From: a bacterium
GTDB taxonomy: Bacteria; Patescibacteriota; Minisyncoccia; Moranbacterales; UBA2206
NCBI GenBank assembly: GCA_021779205.1
Contig: JAJYBE010000047.1
Location: forward strand, 1-6,733
Length of the DNA stretch: 6,733 nt
Direction of reading: 5' to 3'
Under the pieces are notes generated by a model. It did not search any database, was not told where the DNA came from, and was given only the letters and a program-made list of their open reading frames with translations. A program made the translations under genes and the position numbers. This document shows positions 1 through 6,302 of this stretch, one piece after another; position 1 is the stretch's first letter; every line of letters starts with the position of its first letter.

Positions 1-921
1 ATCTTTATCACAAGTATTTTTAGAAAATGCCCACATTGTTTTATAGCTAGAGTCTGCTTCTTGGGTAGGTTGCACCGAAACACCTTCAACAACAACACCA
101 ACCTTATCGCCTGTGGTATAATTGAAAGTAAAAGTGTTTATGCCTAGACCGGAAACATTGGCTTCGTCCACGTTGCCTGTTCCAGCTGTGTCATTGGCAT
201 TAGGATTGGTGTGCCAAAACTTTTCTTCATCTTTTCCAAAGCTTCCATCGCCGGTTGTTTTATCCGGGGCGTTTGGAAATAGGTGGGCAGTTTTTTTGCT
301 ATCACAGCCGGAAAGTTCATAATCATTACCGGACTTGGTATCATGAAAATAGCAATGGGCATTTTTGCCTTTTTGATCTTCTCCCCCACTTGATGCAGTA
401 TAGCCATCATTATCAGAGCTAGAGGTATAATCGGCGCTGTCCCATGCAAAATCATTGTTGGCAATAACGCGCATTGCTTTGATTTTATAATCTTCAATGT
501 CAACTTTGTTGTCATCGTTTAGATCGCAGTCTTTGTTATAATTATAATTATTGCCATCTAGTGCCCGATCGGTGCACTTTTTATTTTTTAAATACCATGT
601 GAAATATTGATTTTTAGCGTCATTGAGAAAATAGGTTGGCGTAACAGTAACAGTCACTTTTTCTCCGGGAATAGGATTAGTTGGTGAAAAATTAAGCATC
701 AACTGTGGCGGATTAACTTTTTGGCGCATTACATTCATTGTGCTTATGGTATTTTTGAGTTCATTTTGATCGACACCAAGACTGTTCATTATTTCATTTT
801 TTATGCCAACCGGGTTAACCAAAGAAAATGAATCCCAGCCATAAGCAAATGGTGCACTAAGCGAAAAAAGATTGGCGAGGAGAAAAAAAAGAAGCAATAT
901 TTTTTTGAGAATTTTTTTCAT
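1..921 (-). CDS. Secreted calcium-binding protein with dockerin/EF-hand and TSP3-like repeats (partial, C-terminus off the left edge)
   Basis: The frame opens at ATG 921-919 and stays open for 307 codons to base 1, so the C-terminus is missing. Residues 1-28 form a signal peptide: basic KKILKK, a Leu/Phe-rich core, then SAPFAYG, with likely cleavage near 25-28. Residues 72-112 look like a beta-sandwich segment (NPIPGEKVTVTVTPTYF, then YFTWYLKN). Residues 133-144 match a dockerin-type EF-hand loop, DLNDDNKVDIED, with acidic or Asn ligands at loop positions 1, 3, 5, 9 and 12. Residues 220-260 resemble two degenerate thrombospondin type 3 repeats (GDGSFGKDEEKF, then TNPNANDTAGTGNVDEA). Cysteines at 116, 132, 190, 206 and 304 could form extracytoplasmic disulfides. 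I recall similar proteins from CPR genomes, usually annotated hypothetical. The start overlaps the stop of the CPBP-like gene by four bases. Export and calcium binding are inferred; a surface or secretion-apparatus role is a guess from context. Confidence 0.85.
   Translation of the reverse strand, partial: MKKILKKILLLFFLLANLFSLSAPFAYGWDSFSLVNPVGIKNEIMNSLGVDQNELKNTISTMNVMRQKVNPPQLMLNFSPTNPIPGEKVTVTVTPTYFLNDAKNQYFTWYLKNKKCTDRALDGNNYNYNKDCDLNDDNKVDIEDYKIKAMRVIANNDFAWDSADYTSSSDNDGYTASSGGEDQKGKNAHCYFHDTKSGNDYELSGCDSKKTAHLFPNAPDKTTGDGSFGKDEEKFWHTNPNANDTAGTGNVDEANVSGLGINTFTFNYTTGDKVGVVVEGVSVQPTQEADSSYKTMWAFSKNTCDKD
918..921 (-). promoter_or_regulatory. ATGA stop/start overlap (translational coupling)
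   Basis: Read on the minus strand, the four bases are ATGA. The ATG starts the secreted calcium-binding protein and the TGA ends the CPBP-like protein. No Shine-Dalgarno-like purine run precedes the ATG, so reinitiation by the ribosome finishing the CPBP-like gene is the likely source of translation. This would tie production of the two proteins together. The overlap is seen directly; coupling is inferred. Confidence 0.7.
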
Positions 922-1589
922 CGTGCTAAATAAATTATGTAACTATCTAAAATTATTATAACAAAAATATGCAAAAAATACGAGTATAAAAAAGATTTTG
1001 TTTTGTATGCCAAAATTCCTCCGGTAATTGCAAACAAAATAAAAGGAACAGTCTGCCAAGAAAACGCCCCGATAAATAAAAGCGTTAAAAAATAAACCAT
1101 CGCCTGAACAAAAATCGCCCGATAATTTATTTCCTTCTCCAAAAGAAAAAATAAAAAGCCACGAAAAAAAACTTCATTGATAAACACGGTAAAGTTAACG
1201 ATTATCACTTCATAGAAAAGAAAAAACCAAAAATTAGAAGATGCTGCCGTTGATAATCCATAACCCGCTCGAAAGCCGGAATAGCGAATTAACATAAAAA
1301 ATGTTGCCAACAAAAGCAAGCCAAGCCCGCTTCCCCAAATCATCGCTATTTTATTTTCTTTCAAATTAAAACCAAAGTCTGAAATATTTTTCTCAAAAAA
1401 TATTTTAATATAAATACCGGGAAGAATAATAAGAAAAAATACATTTTTAGTAATGAGTTGCGCGGAATTTTGAGCGGGAAAAGCAATTTCCAAAAATAAG
1501 CAAGCCAGCATCACGATAAAACCGATTAACAATTTTTGATTATGCAAAAACAAGCTTAAATCTGATTTATTTTTTTTCGCTTGAAACAT
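918..1589 (-). CDS. CPBP-family (CAAX protease-like) membrane protein, probably catalytically inactive
   Basis: This 223-residue protein is almost entirely hydrophobic, with about seven or eight candidate membrane segments (near 20-36, 49-66, 82-101, 119-136, 139-150, 157-175, 179-193 and 200-220). Residues 138-144, NEVFFRG, match motif 1 of CPBP/Rce1-type intramembrane metalloproteases (EExxxR). Residues 167-171 sit at the right spacing for motif 2 (FxxxH) but read FLTLL. Near the C-terminus His207 matches the motif 3 histidine, but the fourth residue after it is Ile211 rather than Asn. Thus the catalytic Glu and one zinc-site His are replaced (Asn138, Leu171), while Glu139, Arg143 and His207 remain. 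Active members cleave prenylated or bacteriocin substrates in the membrane; this one may instead act as a membrane scaffold or chaperone. Length is normal for the family. It ends in the operon's only identified TGA stop, overlapping the next gene. No Shine-Dalgarno sequence precedes its ATG. Confidence 0.7.
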   Translation of the reverse strand: MFQAKKNKSDLSLFLHNQKLLIGFIVMLACLFLEIAFPAQNSAQLITKNVFFLIILPGIYIKIFFEKNISDFGFNLKENKIAMIWGSGLGLLLLATFFMLIRYSGFRAGYGLSTAASSNFWFFLFYEVIIVNFTVFINEVFFRGFLFFLLEKEINYRAIFVQAMVYFLTLLFIGAFSWQTVPFILFAITGGILAYKTKSFLYSYFLHIFVIIILDSYIIYLAR

Positions 1590-1615
1590 TTGTTTAAATT
1601 TTTATTGTATTAAAT

Positions 1616-2200
1616 TCAATATTCTTCCTCCGCATCCCAATCAATTTCGTCATCTTCCTCGTCTTCATCATTATTTTTTTCTCTTTTCAGCTCCGCTCTT
1701 TCACTAAGCATCATTCCGAAAGTAATCAATGCCGTCAATGTTTCCACGGGCAAAAAATTAATTCCAAACAGCATTTCCATAATTGTTCCTCCTGCCAATG
1801 TCCCCCACTTTTTAATCGCCCTTTTCACATTGGATTTATTTTTTTTCCCCGACCTATAATTTCCGGAAACCAACATCCCGACAATGATAGTTATGGACGC
1901 CATAATAGTAATCACCGTTCCGGTAACAGGAAACGAACCGACTCCGGGAAAATCTGAAATATCCTTAAGTGCAGCCATGACTATGGCAAATATAAAAAAA
2001 ATGTCACGGATTTCAATCGAAAAAATCATAGCCATCGCAACACTAGACGCTTTTTTTAGATTGTTAAGCAGTTTTTTTTGAGGAGACTTTTCGGCCGGAT
2101 TGTCTTTACCTTTTTTCTCTTTTTTGTCCTCACCCTTATCACTCTTATCTTTTTCCCGCGCTTGGGCTAAATTTCTTTTATATTCTTGTTCTTGAGACAT
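1616..2200 (-). CDS. Charged membrane protein of unknown function, T4SS-locus associated
   Basis: This 194-residue protein has three parts. Residues 1-50 are very hydrophilic and Lys/Glu/Asp-rich (for example DKGEDKKEKKGKD), with no signal peptide. Residues about 60-165 hold hydrophobic segments: roughly 66-79 (FFIFAIVMAALKD), 92-112, and a weaker pair at 136-165. They are separated by a strongly basic loop at 117-131 (RSGKKNKSNVKR). Residues 170-194 form a charged tail ending in a strongly acidic stretch (EDEEDDEIDWDAEEEY). I do not recognise a named family; the FAIVMAALKDISD segment resembles hypothetical proteins I recall in CPR genomes. The gene lies 17 nt after the VirB4-type ATPase and 26 nt before the CPBP-like gene. 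The basic loop and acidic tail suggest inner-membrane placement and electrostatic contact with a partner, perhaps the ATPase, but that is inference. The chosen ATG gives the full polar N-terminus. Confidence 0.8.
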   Translation of the reverse strand: MSQEQEYKRNLAQAREKDKSDKGEDKKEKKGKDNPAEKSPQKKLLNNLKKASSVAMAMIFSIEIRDIFFIFAIVMAALKDISDFPGVGSFPVTGTVITIMASITIIVGMLVSGNYRSGKKNKSNVKRAIKKWGTLAGGTIMEMLFGINFLPVETLTALITFGMMLSERAELKREKNNDEDEEDDEIDWDAEEEY

Positions 2201-2217
2201 ATTGAATCTTACTAGAT

Positions 2218-4056
2218 TTAGGCATTTTCTTCATCAAATTCTTTTTTGGCTTGTTCAATTTCCAAAAGTTGCGACGGATCGGTAGTGATAATTTGATCTT
2301 CAGAATAAGACGCAACTATTTTGATGGCGACATGTTTTGTTCCAGCAAAAAAAATACCTTCTCCGACATTACTTTCCAAAAGCAAAAATTTCTCTTGATC
2401 AGTAAGATAAAATGTATCGCAAATCACATCAATGCCAGCTGGAGATTGCTTAAGAAGAAGCTGAATTGAAGAATTGGTAACAATCGCTTTTCCATAACGA
2501 GAAGATAAAAAATCATTTACATCCTGCGTAATCGTAGTGAGGCCGGTAAAATATTTGCGACAACGTTTGGCAATTCCAAAAAGAAAAGATGCCGCATCAT
2601 CGGACTTCATCATCACCCATGCTTCATCAACAAGCACAATCCGCTTTTTTATTTCCGTGCGCATTTCATTCCAAACGAACTGTAGGATAGTATACATCGC
2701 CACCGGACGCAACTCCTCTTCCATATCGCGAATATTAAAAACCACCAATTGATTATCCACGCGAATATTAGTGGAATTATTTAAAAAACCGGAAAAAATT
2801 CCCTCTGTATATTTTTCCATGCGAACAGCCAACATTTCCCCGCCTTCCATGCTACGCAAAACTTGATGCAAATCAGTCATTGTCGGAAAAGCTTCTTTGG
2901 CAAGTCGATTAAAATCAGTTTCCGGCGTAATATCTCTGATGCTATAAGTTTCTCTGATAGCGCGATCAAGGATAGAATCCTCTTCCGGAGTGATTGAGCC
3001 CAGCATAATATGCAAAAGACCAAGAAGATTGGCAATATTATTGCGTAAAATATCTTCCGGATCATCATCATCTTTAACGCGAGGCAAGTCAAAAGGATTG
3101 AGATGATTTGGTGAATTGAGCGATATCTTAATAAAAGAACCCTCAACTGTTTCACAAAGATGGCGATATTCATTTTCCGGATCGATAATAATCACATTCG
3201 TTCCAAGCATCATCGAACGCAACACTTCCAGCTTGACAGTATAACTTTTTCCGGCTCCCGATTTGGCAAAAACAACCATATTGGCATTTTCCATTTGAAA
3301 TCGATCAAAAATAATCAAACTGTTATTATGCCGATTAATGCCATAAAGAATTCCCGTATTTGAAGACAATGTAGAAGAAACAAACGGAAATGTCGTGGAA
3401 AGAGGAGAACTGTTCATATTTGTTCCGATGCTTAATTCATCATTGGCAAGCGGCAAAGAAGAATTGAAACCTTGTTCGGATTTAAAAATCGCCGGCTTAG
3501 TATAGACCAATTGCGCTTCCAAAATAGCTTCAATGCTTTTAATTATATCTGTGGTTGTTTTTTCGCTATCACCATATGCGGTAATATAGAGAGAAAAGCG
3601 AAAAAATTTTTCCGTGCCTTGTTGCAGTTTATCGCGAAGCTCTTCAATATCTTGTTGCGCCGTTTCCAATGTCGGATCACGAACTAAACCCTTTTCCGCC
3701 TCGATTTGAATTTGCGATTCAACTTGAGTAATGCTTTTTCGCAAATTTTTTAAAATATCAGTTGTTTCAATTGGATGAATAAACATCGATATATCAATCG
3801 GCATTTCAATGTTTATGATTGGAGAAAACCAATTACTATGTAAATAGCGCGGGTAAGCAATAACAAAAATGGTTTGAGCGATAGTTTCCCCTAGGCGAAT
3901 GGACTTCGGCATAATTTGAATGGCAGCCGGAGCAATCAAATCGTTTAACTCAGTCAATCCTTCTTGATAATATTTTTCCGACTCCAAGATTTCATCGCTT
4001 GGCTTGGCGGATTCTTTTTGTTCTGTTGTTTTTTTTGACGGAAATAAATTAAACAT
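2218..4056 (-). CDS. virB4: VirB4/TraC-family type IV secretion ATPase
   Basis: This 612-residue protein is the energy-supplying AAA+ ATPase of a type IV secretion-like system, acting at the cytoplasmic face of the membrane. Residues 30-110 hold the region common in Gram-positive and CPR VirB4 proteins (LNDLIAPAAIQ, then FVIAYPRYL at 64-72 and SNWFSPIINIEMPIDISMF at 74-92). A probable coiled coil lies near 100-150. Walker A is AKSGAGKS at 264-271, with Ala in place of the first Gly. IIIDPENEY (289-297) and NPFDLP (320-325) follow. Walker B is IVLVDEAW (473-480), with Glu478 as the likely catalytic base, and TTITQDVNDFL (507-517) carries the conserved Gln. The extreme C-terminus (600-612) is acidic. 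Its ATG shares one base with the stop of the TraC-like gene upstream. No transmembrane segment is obvious, so membrane attachment probably comes through PrgI and the TraC-like protein. Gene symbol is by family, not proven orthology. Confidence 0.95.
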   Translation of the reverse strand: MFNLFPSKKTTEQKESAKPSDEILESEKYYQEGLTELNDLIAPAAIQIMPKSIRLGETIAQTIFVIAYPRYLHSNWFSPIINIEMPIDISMFIHPIETTDILKNLRKSITQVESQIQIEAEKGLVRDPTLETAQQDIEELRDKLQQGTEKFFRFSLYITAYGDSEKTTTDIIKSIEAILEAQLVYTKPAIFKSEQGFNSSLPLANDELSIGTNMNSSPLSTTFPFVSSTLSSNTGILYGINRHNNSLIIFDRFQMENANMVVFAKSGAGKSYTVKLEVLRSMMLGTNVIIIDPENEYRHLCETVEGSFIKISLNSPNHLNPFDLPRVKDDDDPEDILRNNIANLLGLLHIMLGSITPEEDSILDRAIRETYSIRDITPETDFNRLAKEAFPTMTDLHQVLRSMEGGEMLAVRMEKYTEGIFSGFLNNSTNIRVDNQLVVFNIRDMEEELRPVAMYTILQFVWNEMRTEIKKRIVLVDEAWVMMKSDDAASFLFGIAKRCRKYFTGLTTITQDVNDFLSSRYGKAIVTNSSIQLLLKQSPAGIDVICDTFYLTDQEKFLLLESNVGEGIFFAGTKHVAIKIVASYSEDQIITTDPSQLLEIEQAKKEFDEENA

Positions 4057-4058
4057 TA
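4054..4058 (-). promoter_or_regulatory. TAATG stop/start overlap (translational coupling)
   Basis: On the minus strand these bases read TAATG. TAA ends the 228-aa TraC-like protein and ATG starts the VirB4-type ATPase, sharing one A. No clear Shine-Dalgarno sequence lies in the preceding 18 bases, so termination-reinitiation coupling is likely. This would help keep the two proteins in step. The overlap is seen; the mechanism is inferred. Confidence 0.7.
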
Positions 4059-4742
4059 TTTTAGTTCTATTTTATTTGTATCGATATAATTAGCCGTATC
4101 AAAAATGGTCGGATTGTAGGAATTAAAAAGCAACTCAATCAAATCTTCCGTTTTAAGTGGGGCGATTTTAAGTCCGATTCCGGAAAGTCCGGAAATAATA
4201 TGATCAACTCTTTGATAGAGCTGACTTTTATATGTTTCGAAGTTTTCTCTTTTTTCCAAAATATTTCTCTGCGGATTAATCAGGCTGGAAATATTGCTGA
4301 AAAATCCTTTTTCCGTATTTTCTATGGGAGAAAACGGCACAATCAAATAGAAACTTTTATCCATAATATCGGAAAGGGAGACTAGTTGCTTGACAAACGC
4401 TTCATATTCGGAAATTTGCAAACGCATCAATTCTGTTTTTTGCGAACGTTCTTTTTCTTTTAGAAATTCCAAATAAGTATCAATATTCAATTTTCGCGAA
4501 CTGATTAAAATTTGCAAAGGAAAATCGACTGAATTGAGAAAATTTTGATATTGATTGATAATCGCTTCCTGTTCATCCGTAGCTTTCAAATCAAAATTGA
4601 TTGCTGACACTTCCAGCACCGCACGCAATGCTCCGCTTTTAAGCACAATAACATCTTCCACAACCTCTTTCACATCCAAATATTGTTGTGTCGGAGAAGC
4701 CGCTTTTTGCTTGGCTAATTTTTTTGAATATAAACTTTCCAT
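4056..4742 (-). CDS. TraC/VirB4 N-terminal-domain-like protein without an ATPase domain
   Basis: This 228-residue soluble protein has no Walker motifs. Residues 19-100 resemble the N-terminal domain of TraC/VirB4 proteins: QQYLDVKEVVEDVIVLKSG, then LRAVLEVSAINFDLK (39-53), then a helix with FLNSVDFPLQILISSRKLN (68-86). A helical, charged segment follows (about 88-120), then YLIVPFSP (132-139) and a second half ending in a helical segment IELLFNSYNP. It lies between PrgI and the ATPase, 11 nt after the former and overlapping the latter. In many systems this domain is fused to the VirB4 motor and helps dock it at the membrane. Here it is a separate polypeptide, an arrangement I recall from CPR genomes. 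It is not simply the missing front of a broken VirB4, because the downstream ATPase has its own 240-residue N-terminal region. Docking of the ATPase is inferred. Confidence 0.8.
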   Translation of the reverse strand: MESLYSKKLAKQKAASPTQQYLDVKEVVEDVIVLKSGALRAVLEVSAINFDLKATDEQEAIINQYQNFLNSVDFPLQILISSRKLNIDTYLEFLKEKERSQKTELMRLQISEYEAFVKQLVSLSDIMDKSFYLIVPFSPIENTEKGFFSNISSLINPQRNILEKRENFETYKSQLYQRVDHIISGLSGIGLKIAPLKTEDLIELLFNSYNPTIFDTANYIDTNKIELK

Positions 4743-4753
4743 ATTTTTTAAAA

Positions 4754-5152
4754 TTATTGGTGCTTTTGATCTAGTAATTGAGAAATACTTTTTGTTTTTT
4801 TCATATCAAATATTTTTCTTTTCGGCAATTCTGCTATAGCTTGTGCTTTTTTTTCTTTTCGCACATCCCTCATTCCCGTTTTTTGCCAAATATAAAGCTT
4901 CGGACGATAAACAAAAAAAACAGATGATGTGATAAATTTTATCAACGGCTGATTATATGGACGATAAAAAGCCAATGCACCAAAAATAAGTCCGATAATG
5001 ACCACTGATATGACAAAAGCTGATTGATCCAAAAAACTGTGCGCAACAAGAACGCAAACCCCGCCCGCTGCTAACCAGCCAAATTGTCTGGCAGTAAGCG
5101 GTCCGACAACCTTATCTTCGACATCAATAAATTGAGGAACATTAAAAAGCAT
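4754..5152 (-). CDS. PrgI-family type IV secretion membrane protein
   Basis: This 132-residue protein matches the PrgI family known from Gram-positive and CPR type IV secretion loci. It opens with the family's hallmark VPQFIDVEDKVVGPLTARQF (residues 5-24). Two membrane segments follow at about 25-40 and 44-62, then RPYNQPLIKFITSSVFFVYRPKLYIWQK (64-91, given here only by its key residues Tyr63, Pro65, Arg83, Pro84, Tyr87 and Trp89). A basic cytoplasmic tail rich in Lys and Arg ends the protein. Family members sit in the inner membrane and are thought to be VirB3-like, forming the base with VirB4. The direct gene order PrgI, TraC-like, VirB4 supports this. The region before the ATG is A-rich (AAAAAAAAGT) with no Shine-Dalgarno motif. 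The preceding gene ends 16 nt upstream. Confidence 0.93.
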   Translation of the reverse strand: MLFNVPQFIDVEDKVVGPLTARQFGWLAAGGVCVLVAHSFLDQSAFVISVVIIGLIFGALAFYRPYNQPLIKFITSSVFFVYRPKLYIWQKTGMRDVRKEKKAQAIAELPKRKIFDMKKTKSISQLLDQKHQ

Positions 5153-5168
5153 ACTTTTTTTTATTTTT

Positions 5169-6287
5169 TTAATTCTCTTCTTTTAAGTTTACCACATTTT
5201 TTGGCATTGGTCTTATTTGCGAATAATTATCTTTCGGCCGAATCGCCGGCAATGCTTGTTTTTGCCCGAAAGCAATAACATTTTTATTATTTTTTTCCGT
5301 AGAAAATGTTTGCGGAGAAGAAAAGCGAATGTTTTTTGGAGCAAGAATTTCCGGTTCCTGTTCCAATTTTTCTTTTGGCGGCAAGTCTCTTCTCCAAGCG
5401 CTCAAACGATCATCATTGATTTCGGCAATGTTTTCCGAAAGTCGCCTTGTTTGTTCGGGAAGATTTTTCGACTCGGAGGAAACAAGACTTGCAGTTTTCG
5501 CAAAAGAAGTTGTCTGCGGTTGCGACTGTGGTATTTCCGCTTTTCTTTCCGGCACAAAGAAAAGCACTTGTTTAATTTTGGCATTTATTGTAAGTGGAAT
5601 TTTTTCTTCAAAAGATTTTAAAATCAAAGCCAGTTTCTCGCGATCTTGAATTGCTAATTTGCGCGTATTTTCATTCTTGAACAAATAATTTCCACGCACA
5701 ATCGGATCGCGATTGCTAATGCCGACAACATAGGTATAATCCGCTAACCAATTCTTGATTGATGGACGTACCAAATCGGGAAAAACAGCCAATTTGATGC
5801 GATTTTGAGTGATTAGTTGTTCTCCAAGATCGGGATATTTTTGAAGCGCCACATCAATTGGCAATTTTTCCAATTGAGCTTGATAAATTTTTTCTTGCGA
5901 ATCATCATTGATAATCCCTTGGATTATCAATTCGGAAATTTTTTGCGCAACATTAAAAGCAACATTCATTTCTTTTGATAAAATAGCGGGAAAATTTTCC
6001 AACTGGATTTCACCGAAATAATAGTTACGAACCGCACGAGCAATATCAGCCATTTGCAAAAGTTCCAAATTAAAATTTCGACCAATAATTTGAATTTTTT
6101 CGATTGTTTTTTCTGAAATAAGCTTATCTTTTATGGGTTCCGGCAAGGCTAGAAACTTCTCTTGTCTTTTTGCAATGTGTTCCGAAGTCTCATCGTCAGG
6201 ATTTTTGGTCACAAAAACAGCATAGGGAGAGATATATTTTAGGATGGATATGTTTTCGTTTAATTTTGGATAGCTAATATTTAACAT
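5169..6287 (-). CDS. Conserved soluble protein of unknown function upstream of prgI
   Basis: This 372-residue protein has no signal peptide or membrane segment. Residues 45-125 form a mainly helical domain (LPEPIKDKLISEKTIEKI, then ADIARAVRNYYFGEIQLENFP). Residues 140-245 hold a second domain with LPIDVALQKYPDLGEQLI (142-159), VRPSIKNWLADYT (173-185), RGNYLFKNENTRKLAIQDR (198-216) and a beta-like end IKQVLFFVPERK. Residues 250-345 are low-complexity and probably disordered (Gln, Ser, Pro, Lys, Glu). A short tail ends in RPMPKNVVNLKEEN. I recall the RPSIKNW...YLF...N pattern and the NVVNL-type tail from hypothetical proteins of CPR genomes, but know no function. It lies 16 nt before PrgI in the same operon, so a cytoplasmic factor working with the secretion core, such as a substrate adaptor or assembly factor, is a fair guess. 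The ATG at 6287 has a T-rich leader without a Shine-Dalgarno sequence. Confidence 0.85.
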   Translation of the reverse strand: MLNISYPKLNENISILKYISPYAVFVTKNPDDETSEHIAKRQEKFLALPEPIKDKLISEKTIEKIQIIGRNFNLELLQMADIARAVRNYYFGEIQLENFPAILSKEMNVAFNVAQKISELIIQGIINDDSQEKIYQAQLEKLPIDVALQKYPDLGEQLITQNRIKLAVFPDLVRPSIKNWLADYTYVVGISNRDPIVRGNYLFKNENTRKLAIQDREKLALILKSFEEKIPLTINAKIKQVLFFVPERKAEIPQSQPQTTSFAKTASLVSSESKNLPEQTRRLSENIAEINDDRLSAWRRDLPPKEKLEQEPEILAPKNIRFSSPQTFSTEKNNKNVIAFGQKQALPAIRPKDNYSQIRPMPKNVVNLKEEN

Positions 6288-6302
6288 AAGTAATAAAAAA
6301 AT

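Noticed and set aside
144..515. Minus-strand open frame of 123 codons inside the left-end gene
   Set aside because: It lies in another frame of the secreted calcium-binding gene, which has a signal peptide and recognisable motifs across the same bases; its own translation shows no domain.
1590..1615. AT-rich 26-nt gap as a promoter or terminator
   Set aside because: It is too short for a promoter with leader, shows no GC-rich hairpin, and similar AT-rich sequence precedes every gene here.
4180..4198. Repeated TCCGGA units suggesting a hairpin or operator
   Set aside because: They encode the SGLSGIG segment of the TraC-like protein, and the spacing gives only a short direct repeat within coding sequence.
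5153..5168. T-run on the plus strand as a terminator
   Set aside because: Transcription runs on the minus strand, where this is an A-run before PrgI, and there is no stem beside it.
5217..5649. Two overlapping plus-strand open frames of 134 and 106 codons
   Set aside because: They are antisense to the low-complexity C-terminal half of the 372-aa gene, with Cys/Phe/Arg-rich unstructured products and no conserved motif.
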